Below are positions 47,065-58,648 of a stretch of 64,000 nucleotides of DNA, piece by piece. Both the position numbers and the translations under genes were made by a program. Position 1 is the first letter of the stretch. Each line of letters starts with the position of its first letter. The notes under the pieces were generated by a model. The model had not been told where the DNA came from, ran no database searches, and worked only from the letters and a program-made list of their open reading frames with translations. The DNA comes from Hydrangea macrophylla (taxonomy: Eukaryota; Streptophyta; Magnoliopsida; Cornales; Hydrangeaceae). Location: contig CM066997.1 in NCBI GenBank assembly GCA_033977485.1, forward strand, positions 79,516,634-79,580,633, written 5' to 3'.

Positions 47065-47302
47065 TTATTGAAAGTACTTCCATAGATGGTCCACATTCCA
47101 AGGGTGTGATAGATCCTGCCCTTCTAGCGTCTGTAACCAATAAGTTCCCAGTCGGTTGACTCGGATAACCTTATAGGGCCCTTCCTAGTTTGGCCCTAGC
47201 TTTTCATGGCTCTGGTTTTTGGTGGACTGGTTTACTGCTTTGAGGTTGAGGTCCCCCACCTGGAAACTACGGTGCTTTACTTTGCCATTGAAGTACCGTG
47301 AG
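47065..47302 (-). pseudogene. Tat integrase C-terminus
   Basis: Reads SRYFNGKVKHRSFQVGDLNL, then KLGPNWEGPYKVIRVNRLGT, then LEGQDLSHPWNVDHLWKYFQ and a stop at 47065-47067. This is the GPY/F-type end of a Tat-lineage integrase. The frame is open here and continues across copia C at 56000. Copia C inserted between codons for QR and VSRYF, with duplication ACCCT (47303-47307 and 56000-56004). Confidence 0.85.
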
Positions 47303-48313
47303 ACCCTTGTTGGGTTTGTGCCCTCAAACCATTACTTTATGTATGAGACATTAGCATTATAATATATTGATATCAGCTTTACATTTCATTGTGTATGTTT
47401 CTTTCATGAGATGATTGTTTTATCCTTAAGTATCATAGTAAGCAATTCGTGTGTGTATGAGATACACACAAGTGAGATACGAATTACTATTCTTTGATAC
47501 TTAGAATATGTCACAGTGGATGATGAGACTGGATACCTCATCAGGTCTACACTGTAGCATAATTAACTACCATTGGATGGAGTGATTAATCTCAATCACT
47601 AGAGTGTAGCTCTTAGTTGATATGCTAGTGCTTATAGTGCATTGACGGACCTGAGCTTTCCTATTGACGCTTAAGGTTGTCAACAGTCAATAGGAACTCA
47701 TAACTTGTATAAGGTACGTGTTCTCAATCTTGAGATGATTATGAACACAGACTATGGATATGGCTGCTTTGACTTACCAATCAGTGAGGTCTATAGAAGA
47801 TCAACACCTGGGTATCTTGGGTATGTCATGTCCATAGGGTTGTGAACATATATTGTCAAGATAGAATCTACCCTCTGATTCAGAGTAAGCATTCCCTTGA
47901 GAATGTCACCAAGTTGATTACTGAGTACTGCAGTCTTGTTGATAAGAGTTATCAACATGTTTGGTAATCATGAGTAGTGAATGAGACTCAAGGAATATAA
48001 GAAGTAATCATGATTCAGGTTGACAGTAACAGTTATCCGACTACCTGAATATGATTACGAATGCTGACGGTAGAGGGACATTAGTACACCATACAAGTCT
48101 AGTTATCGCTTCGGATATGTTCTTTTGCGTTGGAGTTCAGTTATCGTTTTATAGTGGAATAAACGTTAACTGACCAGTTAGTTAGTTTGCTGATCAAAGA
48201 GTTTGGTCATGGTAATTAACAAACTGGTCTGAGCCAACAATAAAGAGCCTAGGAGGTCCCACTCTTAGCTCCGCTAGGATGCTTGGAAAGACACTTGAGG
48301 AAGCTGTTAAGAC

Positions 48314-48427
48314 AAGTTCGATCGATTGAAGTATGTTCGATCGATTGAAGTCAGCAGGTTCGATCGATCGAGAATTGTTCGATCGATCGAAGGTTCGATC
48401 GATCGAAGTCACTTCGATCGATCGAAG
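48314..48427. repeat. GATCGATC palindrome cluster in copia C 5' LTR
   Basis: Six copies of TTCGATCGATYGA(A/G), 6-16 bp apart. The cluster ends only about 22 bp before the TATA box. It is repeated in the 3' LTR at 55513-55625. Confidence 0.95.
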
Positions 48428-48448
48428 TCTAGGTCGGTTCTGGAAATC

Positions 48449-48456
48449 TATAAATA
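48449..48456 (+). promoter_or_regulatory. TATA box of copia C 5' LTR
   Basis: CTATAAATAGGGC, a near-consensus plant TATA box directly after the palindrome cluster. The 3' LTR has the same box at 55646-55653. Confidence 0.75.
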
Positions 48457-48804
48457 GGGCAGCTGCGTTCTGGAAGTAAGTGATCGTCATTTTTATACGC
48501 AGAAGCTGCAGAAACTATCATAGTCTTCCCAAAACCTTCCTATCCTCTCTATTAGGGTTCCCACCAACCCTAGTCTTTCCGGCAGGCATCCGCAGGAGTC
48601 ATAAGGGTGAAGATCATCTAGTGGAGGCTGCTGGAAGTTAAAGATTCAGAATTGGGTTCAAGACACTAAGGTATAATTCTTGCACCCCTTGTACGCATCT
48701 ATGGAATTGACGAGTAGTAGATCCTGGAATACCAAAAGTTTTATAACTTAACCTATTTCCGCTGCGCGTTTAAACTCTAACTTTAAACCACTTTTTCCTT
48801 CAAT

Positions 48805-48816
48805 TGGTATCAGAGC
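48805..48816 (+). promoter_or_regulatory. Primer binding site of copia C (initiator-Met tRNA)
   Basis: TGGTATCAGAGC lies 2 nt after the 5' LTR. It is complementary to the 3' end of plant initiator-Met tRNA, the usual copia primer. Confidence 0.95.
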
Positions 48817-50499
48817 AACGCTCGTTTGGATCTATAGATGCGTTCTTGGAACCCTAGTTTTGATTTGCATGTTGATTTTAGAACTGTTTTCGAAACTGCA
48901 TCGTCACAAATCTGTTTCTGCAGTGTTATCGCAGCAGAATACAAAACTGTGATTGCATAGGATGCAAGGTGGGTTCGATCGATCGAACTTGTTTCGATCG
49001 ATCGAACATTCTGTTCTCAATCGATCGAACAGTCTTCGATCGATCGAACCTTCTGGTATTCGATCGATCGAATGAAGTTCGATCGATCGAGATAGATACT
49101 TTGTCAGGTTCTCTGTTTCACAGTTTTAAAGTGTTTTGAAATTAAAAACTTTAATTTTAAAATATTCTGTAAAATTTTCAAGTCATTCTGTGAAACAGAA
49201 TGTTCAAGCGATTGAACAGTGTTCAATCGATCGAAGGTTCGAGCGATCGAACGGTCTTCGATCGATCGAACTGTGACAAAGAAGTAAGATGCTGTTTTAA
49301 GTTCTAATTCAGTATGTAAAGTGTTTATATACTGTGTGAATCAATTAAGTGTTCCAATAGTTACATATATTTGTTATGTATGTGTGGAAGCGTGTACGAC
49401 TAACCCTTTTGCAGCAAAATAAGTCGCTATCTCCCATGGCACCAAGTCGTTTAAATATTTATATTTAAATTGTTTGAGATTGGTACATGGTGTAATTTAT
49501 TAATGGTTTGGTTTTAAGGTGTATATAAAGGGCGCTGCGGCTTCAATCCTACGAAAAGGAAAGTCGCACCGGTTTCCCTAGCCTTTTATTTCTTTTTTGC
49601 TATTTCCTTTTTCTAGATAAATTGTAAGCTTCAAAAGAAGCATAGGTCCAATGTAATAGAATTAGAAATTCCATGAAGATGGAGCAAGGAGCCGTTGTCC
49701 ATAAAGATGGAGCCGGAGGCGACCAAACCAAGAAGGTGGTTCTATGGAAATAGAGCCATGGGAGATAGAGGCATTGTTTGAATGCCTATATTTCATTTTA
49801 GTTTTTTGTTTTATGTGCTTGTTTTGTGATTGGCATATAATACATTGTTGCATGCACTTAAAACAAGTTTTCTAAAATAAAATTCAAAAACCGTTTTCAA
49901 CACATTAGTAAACATTGGATGTTTATGGGTAGTGTGTGGAAACATTTTTCAAAAGCAAAATCCTTAATTTACTAAATCTAGTGGGAGAGGGTCTTATCAA
50001 ATAACACCCACGATCTTCCATTAACGGTTCATTGTAAGATGAGTAGTGTATTCTGTGTCACCTCGCCAGGGGTGATCATTCCATACGGAGGGTACACTGC
50101 TCATTGGTTACTAGATGTGAACTTCCTATGGATAGGATCAATCAGACGTGTTAGAGGGTGACCACCACACGGAGGCGCTACTTGAGACGGTTGTGATTGG
50201 ATCCTAGTTAATGGTACACACTAGCTAAGCTATGGATAAGGGATCCCACACGGGGCATTATTCAGAAACTTAGAGATCAAATAGGTTCAGGAGTCATGGC
50301 TATTTTGCAAGAGTTGCATAGCGGATAAGTCATGATAAATCGAAAGATCGAACATTGACCACCACACGGAGGCTTTATCCTTTCGTTTCGATATTCCGGC
50401 GACTTTGTTTTTAAATAAGAGTTTTAAGGATTCTTTTATTTCAAACTGTCAATTCTGATATCCATATTTATTTTGTTTGTTTGATTTTCAGTAATCATA
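48817..50499 (+). other. Copia C untranslated leader
   Basis: A long leader (1.7 kb) with no gene. It holds two further GATCGATC groups (48974-49092 and 49201-49270) and a TATATAAA box at 49522-49529 with a GGGCGCTGCGG stretch after it. From about 50040 on, short repeats such as CCACACGGAGGC occur twice. The element could carry a second promoter here. Confidence 0.7.
48974..49270. repeat. GATCGATC palindrome clusters in copia C leader
   Basis: About nine copies (TTCGATCGATCGAAC and mutated forms such as TTCAAGCGATTGAAC) in two groups, 48974-49092 and 49201-49270. Confidence 0.9.
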
Positions 50500-53400
50500 A
50501 TGTCTGGATCTGCATTTAGTCCACTTGCCACCATACTCACTCAAAACAAATTAACTGGAAATAACTACACTGAATGGAAACGTAACCTTGACATCGTTTT
50601 AACTGCGGAGGATCACATATATGTCCTCACCACCCCAAGCCCTGAAGAACCCGCGGCAAATGCTTCGGCAGCTGCCAGACGCGAGTTCGACAAATGGAAG
50701 AAGTCGAATGGAATGGCCCGTTGTTATATTCTGGCCTCAATGGCTGGTGTGTTACAACACCAATTCCAATCGAACGATTCTGCCAGTGACATTATCACAT
50801 CCCTGAAAAAGATGTTTGGGGAGCATGGCAGGCCTGCCAGACAGGTAGCCATGCAGAAGATAATGAGTGCAAAGATGTCGGAAGGTACTCCAGTCAAAGA
50901 ACATGTTTTAAAAATGATTGGTTATTTAAACGAACTGGAGACCTTGGAAGCCAACATCGATGCACAGACCCAAGTTGATATGATCCTCAACTCGCTGTCG
51001 CCATCATTCGCTCAATTCAAACTTAACTATAATATGAATCAAATGGATTTTTCAATGAGCGAATTAATGAGTTCTTTACTGGCAGCAGAAGGGGTGATCA
51101 AACCTGGGGGCAGCGTTTTAAACGTTGAGAAAAGCTCTTCTTCTTCCCGATCTACACAGAAAGGTAAGAAAGGAAAGAAGAAGGCTGGCACTGGTGGTTC
51201 AAGTGTTGGACCGGTCCCTAAGATTACAAAATCTAAGGGAAAAGGTAAGGGCAAAGGGAAGGTGGGTGGCCAAGGCAAAGGAAAGTGTTTCCAATGCGGT
51301 GAGAAGGGCCACTGGAAGAGGAACTGTCCAGAATTCTTAGCTACAAGAGTTCAAGGTATGATTGAATCACATGTGATTGAAGTAAGTTTTATTACGGATA
51401 CTTCAAACACTTGGTGCATTGATTCTGGTGCGACTAACCATATCTGTAATTCATTGCAGGGGTTCAGATCAACCAGGAAATGCAGTGATGGGGAGATCGT
51501 GCTTACTCTAAGTTCTAGCGCAACCGTATCTGCGGTTGCTATAGGAGTCGTAGTTTTAGAATTTTCACACAATAAAGTTTTGATTTTATCAGATGTACTT
51601 TACGTCCCTTTAATGAGACGTAATTTAATTTCAGTTTCTAATTTAACGAATAATGGTTATTCCTTTCATTTTGGAACTGAAGTTGTCATTAAAAGAAACA
51701 GTTCTTTTATATGTTCTGGTGTTAAATCAAATGGTTTGTATGTGATTACTCCCAATATTTCAAAAGATTCTTGTTTAGAACTTAATAACTCAGTGGTAAC
51801 TTTACCATCTAAAAGAAAGGAACCTTCCACTAATCCAACAAGGCTTTGGCATATGAGGCTTGGCCATATCAATCTGAATAGGATTGGCAGACTAGTCAAA
51901 GAAGGGGTCTTAGGCGATTTGGTTCTCGAACCAATAGAAGTCTGCGAGTCTTGTTTGAAGGGTAAGATGACCAAAAGGCCCTTTCCTGCAAAGGGCAATA
52001 GGACCAATGCATTGTTGGAATTAGTTCATACTGATGTGTGTGGACCAATAAATATTAGAGCAAGGGGTGGTTATGAGTATTTCATAACATTTACCGATGA
52101 CCACTCTAGGTATGGATATGTGTACCTAATGCAGCACAAGTCTGAAGCCTTTAAAAAGTTCAAAGAGTTTAGGGCTGAAGTGGAGAAGCAATCGGGCACA
52201 CATATCAAGGCCATTCGATCTGATCGAGGTGGCGAGTACCTCTCTAATGAGTTTATTGATCACCTCGTACAGAATGGGATTCTGTCACAGTTGACTGCAC
52301 CTGGTACGCCTCAGCAGAACGGTGTAGCGGAGAGAAGGAATCGGACTCTTTTAGACATGACTAGATCGATGATGAGTTATTTAGAGTTGCCATTATTCCT
52401 TTGGGGTTATGCTTTGGAAACCGCTGCATACATACTAAATCTAGTACCAAGTAAATCTGTTCCCAGGACACCACGAGAGATGTGGATGGGGCGCAAGCCT
52501 TCTTTGCAACATCTCCGGATATGGGGGTGTCCGGCACATGTGCTCAAAGGAAAGATGAGCAAGTTGGATTCTAGATCGGAAGTATGTTACTTTGTAGGGT
52601 ATCCAAAGGGTACTTATGGATGGCATTTTTATGATCCAAGAGAACAGAAAGTGTTTGTTAGTACAAATGCTGTTTTCTTGGAGGATGATTATATCATGAA
52701 CCATAAACCTAAGGGAAGGATAGATCTTAGAGAGATAGAAGGAGAGCCCTCAGTCCAACCCGCAGTTGATAACGATGAAAATCAAGAAAATACCACTTCT
52801 TCACCCATTTCCGCACCGGTACCTCGTCGTAGTGGGAGGATTATCAGCCAGCCTGATAGATACATTTTCTTAGGAGAAGTTTTTGAAGCTGTCTCCATAG
52901 AATCTGAATCTGATCCTACCACTTACGAAGAGGCAATGGCTGATGTTGATTCAGCTCATTGGGTTAAAGCTATGAAGGCTGAATTGGAATCTATAGATTC
53001 CAATCAGGTCTGGGATCTTGTAGAACTTCCAGCCAATATTAAACCCATTGGCTGCAAGTGGGTCTATAAGAGGAAAAGAGGATCTGATGGAAAGGTTGAG
53101 ACCTTTAAGGCAAGGCTTGTGGCGAAAGGCTATACTCAGAGGGAGGGCATTGACTATGAGGAAACCTTTTCGCCGGTAGCCATGCTCAAGTCCATCAGAA
53201 TACTCTTATCCATTGCTGCATGCCTAGATTTTGAAATCTGGCAGATGGATGTCAAGACTGCATTCTTGAATGGCAATCTTGAGGAGGACATCTATATGCA
53301 ACAACCAGAAGGGTTCATAGCTGGTCGGAAAGGTAACTTGGTATGCAAGTTGCAAAAGTCCATTTATGGGCTTAAGCAGGCATCCAGAAGTTGGAACATC

Positions 53401-54489
53401 CGATTTGACCAAGCGGTCAAGTCGTTTGGTTTCATACAGAATCTGGATGAGCCTTGTGTATACAAGAAATGTGAAGGGAAAGTAGTGGCTTTTCTTGTGC
53501 TTTACGTTGACGACATTCTACTCATTGGGAATGATGTAGCGGCGCTGTCAACGGTCAAGGTTTGGCTAGCTAGTACTTTCGATATGAAGGATCTAGGAGA
53601 GGCGAGCTATATTCTTGGGATAAAGCTCTTTCGGGATCGCAAGCGAAAGATAATGGGATTATCTCAAGCTGGTTATATCGAGAAAGTGCTAACTAGGTTT
53701 TCAATGGATAATTCGAAGAAAGGTTTGTTACCTTTCAGGCATGGTTTAGCGTTCTCCAAGGACCAGTGTCCAAAGACACAAGAGGAGAGGAATCGCATGG
53801 CAGGAATTCCCTATGCCTCGGCAGTGGGAAGTCTCATGTATGCGATGTTATGCACTAGACCAGATATCTGCTTTGCCGTTGGCATGGTTAGCAGGTATCA
53901 ATCGAATCCTGGTCCAGAGCATTGGACAGCCGTTAAGCACATTCTTAAGTACTTGAGAAGAACTAAAGATTACATGCTTATGTACGGCGGTAGTGAGTTA
54001 ATTCCAGTAGGATACACTGACTCGGACTTTATGTCAGATAAAGATTCGAGAAAGTCGACATCCGGACATCTCTTTGCCTTGGGAGGTGGTGCTGTTAGTT
54101 GGAGGAGCATTAAGCAGAAATGCATTGCAGACTCAACTACAGAAGCTGAGTATGTGGCTGCTTGTGAAGCCGCAAAGGAAGCTGTTTGGCTCAAGAAGTT
54201 CCTTATGGAACTCGAGGTGGTACCAGCGTCGTTGTCACCTATTACGCTATACTGCGATAATAGTGGGGCAGTGGCTCAGTCCAAGGAGCCAAGGAACCAC
54301 GGGAAGGGAAAGCACGTAGAGCGGAAATATCACCTAATCCGAGATATAGTTCAACGTGGAGATGTGACTGTCACCAAGATTGCCACCGCTGAAAATCTTG
54401 CTGATCCGTTTACAAAGGCCTTACCACAGAAGGTCTTTGATCGTCATCTAGATAGTCTAGGTCTTAGATGTAGTTCTGAATGGTTGTGA
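50500..54489 (+). CDS. Copia C gag-pol polyprotein, intact (1329 aa)
   Basis: One uninterrupted frame with every copia domain in order. Gag (about 1-250) starts LATILTQNKLTGNNYTEWKR, then a Lys/Gly-rich basic stretch and a CCHC knuckle at C263, C266, H271, C276. Protease has D308 in IDSGATNH. The integrase zinc site is H451, H456, C482, C485, and the core is D512, D575 and E611, an exact DD35E spacing. RT has D917 (MDVKTAF) and D1004-D1005 in YVDD. RNase H has D1174, E1217 and D1253 (YTDSD, TEAEY, YCDN). No catalytic residue is missing. The protein is cleaved by its own protease to form particles, copy RNA to DNA and integrate it. It is TNT1-94-like; the clade is not decided. The start is the ATG at 50500, followed by a normal gag N-terminus; stop at 54487. 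Confidence 0.97.
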   Translation: MSGSAFSPLATILTQNKLTGNNYTEWKRNLDIVLTAEDHIYVLTTPSPEEPAANASAAARREFDKWKKSNGMARCYILASMAGVLQHQFQSNDSASDIITSLKKMFGEHGRPARQVAMQKIMSAKMSEGTPVKEHVLKMIGYLNELETLEANIDAQTQVDMILNSLSPSFAQFKLNYNMNQMDFSMSELMSSLLAAEGVIKPGGSVLNVEKSSSSSRSTQKGKKGKKKAGTGGSSVGPVPKITKSKGKGKGKGKVGGQGKGKCFQCGEKGHWKRNCPEFLATRVQGMIESHVIEVSFITDTSNTWCIDSGATNHICNSLQGFRSTRKCSDGEIVLTLSSSATVSAVAIGVVVLEFSHNKVLILSDVLYVPLMRRNLISVSNLTNNGYSFHFGTEVVIKRNSSFICSGVKSNGLYVITPNISKDSCLELNNSVVTLPSKRKEPSTNPTRLWHMRLGHINLNRIGRLVKEGVLGDLVLEPIEVCESCLKGKMTKRPFPAKGNRTNALLELVHTDVCGPINIRARGGYEYFITFTDDHSRYGYVYLMQHKSEAFKKFKEFRAEVEKQSGTHIKAIRSDRGGEYLSNEFIDHLVQNGILSQLTAPGTPQQNGVAERRNRTLLDMTRSMMSYLELPLFLWGYALETAAYILNLVPSKSVPRTPREMWMGRKPSLQHLRIWGCPAHVLKGKMSKLDSRSEVCYFVGYPKGTYGWHFYDPREQKVFVSTNAVFLEDDYIMNHKPKGRIDLREIEGEPSVQPAVDNDENQENTTSSPISAPVPRRSGRIISQPDRYIFLGEVFEAVSIESESDPTTYEEAMADVDSAHWVKAMKAELESIDSNQVWDLVELPANIKPIGCKWVYKRKRGSDGKVETFKARLVAKGYTQREGIDYEETFSPVAMLKSIRILLSIAACLDFEIWQMDVKTAFLNGNLEEDIYMQQPEGFIAGRKGNLVCKLQKSIYGLKQASRSWNIRFDQAVKSFGFIQNLDEPCVYKKCEGKVVAFLVLYVDDILLIGNDVAALSTVKVWLASTFDMKDLGEASYILGIKLFRDRKRKIMGLSQAGYIEKVLTRFSMDNSKKGLLPFRHGLAFSKDQCPKTQEERNRMAGIPYASAVGSLMYAMLCTRPDICFAVGMVSRYQSNPGPEHWTAVKHILKYLRRTKDYMLMYGGSELIPVGYTDSDFMSDKDSRKSTSGHLFALGGGAVSWRSIKQKCIADSTTEAEYVAACEAAKEAVWLKKFLMELEVVPASLSPITLYCDNSGAVAQSKEPRNHGKGKHVERKYHLIRDIVQRGDVTVTKIATAENLADPFTKALPQKVFDRHLDSLGLRCSSEWL

Positions 54490-54504
54490 GTGCAAGTGGG
54501 AGTT
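54490..54504 (+). promoter_or_regulatory. Polypurine tract of copia C
   Basis: GCAAGTGGGAG lies between the stop codon and the 3' LTR. It matches the usual copia plus-strand primer region (AAGTGGGAG), 3 nt before the LTR. Confidence 0.85.
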
Positions 54505-55999
54505 TGTTGGGTTTGTGCCCTTAAACCATTACTTTATGTATGAGACATTAGCATTATAATATATTGATATCAGCTTTACATTTCATTGTGTATGTTTCTT
54601 TCATGAGATGATTGTTTTATCCTTAAGTATCATAGTAAGCAATTCGTGTGTGTATGAGATACACACAAGTGAGATACGAATTACTATTCTTTGATACTTA
54701 GAATATGTCACAGTGGATGATGAGACTGGATACCTCATCAGGTCTACACTGTAGCATAATTAACTACCATTGGATGGAGTGATTAATCTCAATCACTAGA
54801 GTGTAGCTCTTAGTTGATATGCTAGTGCTTATAGTGCATTGACGGACCTGAGCTTTCCTATTGACGCTTAAGGCTGTCAACAGTCAATAGGAACTCATAA
54901 CTTGTATAAGGTACGTGTTCTCAATCTTGAGATGATTATGAACACAGACTATGGATATGGCTGCTTTGACTTACCAATCAGTGAGGTCTATAGAAGATCA
55001 AAACCTGGGTATCTTGGGTATGTCATGTCCATAGGGTTGTGAACATATATTGTCAAGATAGAATCTACCCTCTGATTCAGAGTAAGCATTCCCTTGAGAA
55101 TGTCACCAAGTTGATTACTGAGTACTGCAGTCTTGTTGATAAGAGTTATCAACATGTTTGGTAATCATGAGTAGTGAATGAGACTCAAGGAATACAAGAA
55201 GTAATCATGATTCAGGTTGACAGTAACAGTTATCCGACTACCTGAATATGATTACGAATGCTGACGGTAGAGGGACATTAGTACACCATACAAGTCTAGT
55301 TATCGCTTAAGATATGTTCTTTTGCGTTGGAGTTCAGTTATCGTTTTATAGTGGAATAAACGTTAACTGACCAGTTAGTTAGTTTGCTGATCAAAGAGTT
55401 TGGTCATGGTAATTAACAAACTGGTCTGAGCCAACAATAAAGAGCCTAGGAGGTCCCACTCTTAGCTCCGCTAGGATGCTTGGAAAGACACTTGAGGAAG
55501 CTGTTAAGACAAGTTCGATCGATTGAAGTATGTTCGATCGATTGAAGTCAGCAGGTTCGATCGATCGAGAATGGTTCGATCGATCGAAGGTTCGATCGAT
55601 CGAAGTCACTTCGATCGATCGAAGTCTAGGTCGGTTCTGGAAATCTATAAATAGGGCAGCTGCGTTCTGGAAATAAGTGATCGTCGTTTTTATACGCAGA
55701 AGCTGCAGAAACTATCATAGTCTTCCCAAAACCTTCCTATCCTCTCTATTAGGGTTCCCACCAACCCTAGTCTTTCCGGCAGGCATCCGCAGGAGTCATA
55801 AGGGTGAAGATCATCTAGTGGAGGCTGCTGGAAGTTAAAGTTTCAGAATTGGGTTCAAGACACTAAGGTATAATTCTTGCACCCCTTGTACGCATCTATG
55901 GAATTGACGAGTATTAGATCCTGGAATACCAAAAGTTTTATAACTTAACCTATTTCCGCTGCGCGTTTAAACTCTAACTTTAAACCACTTTTTCCTTCA
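54505..55999 (+). repeat. Copia C 3' LTR
   Basis: Same length as the 5' LTR (1495 bp). Differences by eye include C/T at the 18th base, CG to AA near 55309 and single changes near 55552, 55674, 55686, 55842 and 55914. GATCGATC cluster at 55513-55625. Confidence 0.95.
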
Positions 56000-56004
56000 A
56001 CCCT

Positions 56005-56462
56005 CTGCTTATAGGCCACCATCCTAAGATATGCCCGATCTTTTTTTTCATTTATCAGGTCGAGCTCCCCTCTGAGGGCTTCCTCGTTGCCTTGCTTGCT
56101 GTAGTTTGTCACTTGGTATGTCGATAGTCCCAGTTCTATGGGACCACTGCCTTAAAGCCATAGGTGAGTGAGAACGAGGTCTCTCCCATTACGGCTCGGG
56201 GAGTAGTACGATAGGCCCACAAAAGGATCAGTAGTTCCTCTGCCCAGAGTCCTTTGGCCTTTTCAAGCTTGGTTTTAACAGATTGTAGAATCGTTCGATT
56301 TGTTACCACAACTTTTCCATTAGCTTAAGGATGCTCGAGAGATGAGTAGTGATTTGATATCCCATAGCCTAAGCAAAACTGCCTAAATGTCGCCATGTGA
56401 AACTGTATATCGGTGTCACTGACTAGTACCCGGGGCATGCCGAACCTGCTGAGGATGTTCTT
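56005..56462 (-). pseudogene. Tat integrase core, continued
   Basis: On - reads KNILSRFGMPRVLVSDTDIQ (normally SDNGTQF; here Asn and Gly are replaced), then VVVTNRTILQSVKTKLEKAK, then ELLILLWAYRTTPRAVMGET and LRGELDLINEKKDRAYLRMV up to the copia C insertion. One or two frame breaks. The N-terminal zinc region and RNase H are missing; the truncated Ogre-type LTR is in their place. Confidence 0.8.
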
Positions 56463-58543
56463 TTAACACCCTCAACTCGGCCCGGGGTATGAGAGAAGAA
56501 GGAGCCTTTGTCGTGACTAAAACACCCTCAACTCGCCCCGTCTCTCGACGGCCCTCAACTAGCATCCAAATAATCATCTTTTACAATGTATGGTTCGACA
56601 ATTAATACTATGATTGTATATTACATCATACAAGGATTTTAAAATGGAAGATCAAAAGATAAGATATCATTCATAAGATCTAAGCCAAATATCACACAAT
56701 GTAAAGTGAAAGATCATACAAACAAACCTAGAAAAAATCGTCTAATCATAGATCAAATAGTCAAGACTTCCTAATCTAAAGGGGGACATGAATTGTTATT
56801 GAAATAAATAATCAATTAAATCAAAATATGCTTAGCAAGCTAGTATGTTGCATGTTAATCTTTGAGAAAAGAAAACCTCTCGATCCCTGGGATGGATGAG
56901 AAAGGACGATTAGATCGAGGGAAAACATGAACATGTGATCATGATCATTCCTTATAATCTTCTTAGATTAGACAAAAACAGTGACTGTTTTTCCTAAATT
57001 ATAGAGAGCAGACTAGATTTTAAAAGGTAGAGAAACTATACTTTCAACTGTTGGATCTTAATGATTTTTGGATATGATATGCCTCTGTGAGTCTAGTTTC
57101 GAACCCAAAAAGATAATCAAGGTTTGAACGGTTAGATCTCTGGGAATATGGAAAACACTAGACATCACTCAAAAATCTGCAACTCTCTGTCCAGAGATCT
57201 TGTACAATTTTCTAAAAATAGTATAAAAAAAATGAGAATCACTTAGATCTTTTTAGGGTATCTTCCTAACACATTAAGGTACTTAGAAAAAATTATTAGA
57301 GACCCGGGAAATTCTATTAAGGTTCTGATTTATTAATTTTAAAACGGACTTACTGTTCTGAAATTTTGGACAGAGAGGTGCTTGTTTTGAAATCATAAGA
57401 CCAAACCATCTTAGACATGGAATTTCATCAAAACAAAAATTACAGAGATGCTTAAATGAGTTATGAACATCCTCCAATTGGACTCATCCATTTTCAATGA
57501 ATCATGACTCTATAAAAATTCCTTGATCACGATTGGTTTATGGATTCACTGCACCTTTGTTAAATTGATGTTCATATTTCAAATCAAACTTGATCCATGA
57601 TTCTAGAGAGAATTAGGATCAAGTATGACCATGATTATTGGAATAGATAATGAAACATGAAGAGATTCATAGATTTAGCCTTAATGGATTTCCACCATAG
57701 ATCTCAGAACAAGAGAATCCTAAGGTCTTACTTAATCCTATGAATTTTGAATGTAAACTATCAAAATCTACATCTAATTCCTCTCTCAAACATATGATCC
57801 TTCAGGAATATAGGATTATGATATGCTATTCTCCTCTCAAATTAATAGTCCTTGGAGACTAAATGAGACTCAAATCTACTCAAATCTCTATGGAATATAG
57901 TATGGATTCCATAAGATTCCTAGTAGGGAGATCCAAGTCATGAGCTAAGACTTGAACCCAAACAACTATGTGTAGATATGACCTTGACCAATCTTAATCC
58001 CCATATAAACCATAGGATCATAAGGAACTAGAGGATCAAACTCAAACAGATCTAATGAGATATTGAAAATCGCATAGATCCTATAAGAAGAATATAAACA
58101 AAAGAAATGAAATCAAAGGTTATTTGAAAATTTCAAGTCAAAACTCTTTTTATTCTTAAATTCAAAGCCCTATTTAGACCCAAATTAATGAAATGTTATG
58201 AGATTCAATCACAAGCTTTAAGTGGTGTGTGATGAAATGGGGTAGGAAGAGAGGTTTTGAAAATATGTAAAGTTCCTAGAACTATGAACTTGTGATTGAA
58301 TTTACCTAATTCTACCAAGGATTGAGAGGTTACCTCTATGACCTCAAGGATTTCTTCTATTTCTTGGGAAGCTCTTCTAAAAAATCTTCAAGTTCTTCTT
58401 CAATTCTTCAATTTCTTCAAGAAAACTTTCCTCCTCTCTCAATTCTCTCTCAGTTGTATATATAACTCTTGTATCTCTCTCTAAGATTAAGTGAAAAAGT
58501 TCAAAAATCAAGTCCAAGTCCCCATAATGGAGACGAAGGTCTG

Positions 58544-58551
58544 TTTATATA
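58544..58551 (-). promoter_or_regulatory. TATA box of truncated Ogre-type LTR
   Basis: TATATAAA on -, downstream of the GC cluster, as in the copy at 17225. Confidence 0.55.
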
Positions 58552-58648
58552 GACCAACATGACAAGGTTAAGTGGGTAAATTCGGGTGGAAACCCATGTG
58601 CAAAGTTTTCTTCTAGAACATGTGAGAAAAGCAGTCTGTTATAGTTGG

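Larger units (their letters stand above)
47308..48802 (+). repeat. Copia C 5' LTR
   Basis: TGTTGGGTTTGTGCC...TTTTTCCTTCA. It holds a GATCGATC cluster (48314-48427) and a TATA box (TATAAATA, 48449-48456). The leader begins right after. Confidence 0.95.
47308..55999 (+). mobile_element. Copia C: full-length, young Ty1/copia element, 8.7 kb
   Basis: Complete structure: 5' LTR 47308-48802, primer site 48805, leader, one 1329-codon polyprotein (50500-54489), polypurine tract, 3' LTR 54505-55999, and a perfect 5-bp duplication ACCCT. The LTRs are the same length (1495 bp) and I count about 11 substitutions. It sits in the integrase of the older Tat element. All parts needed for transposition look intact, so it is a candidate autonomous and recently active element. 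Confidence 0.95.

Noticed and set aside
51039..54194. ORFs on - overlapping the copia C polyprotein
   Set aside because: Shadow frames of the intact + strand gene, with no domains.
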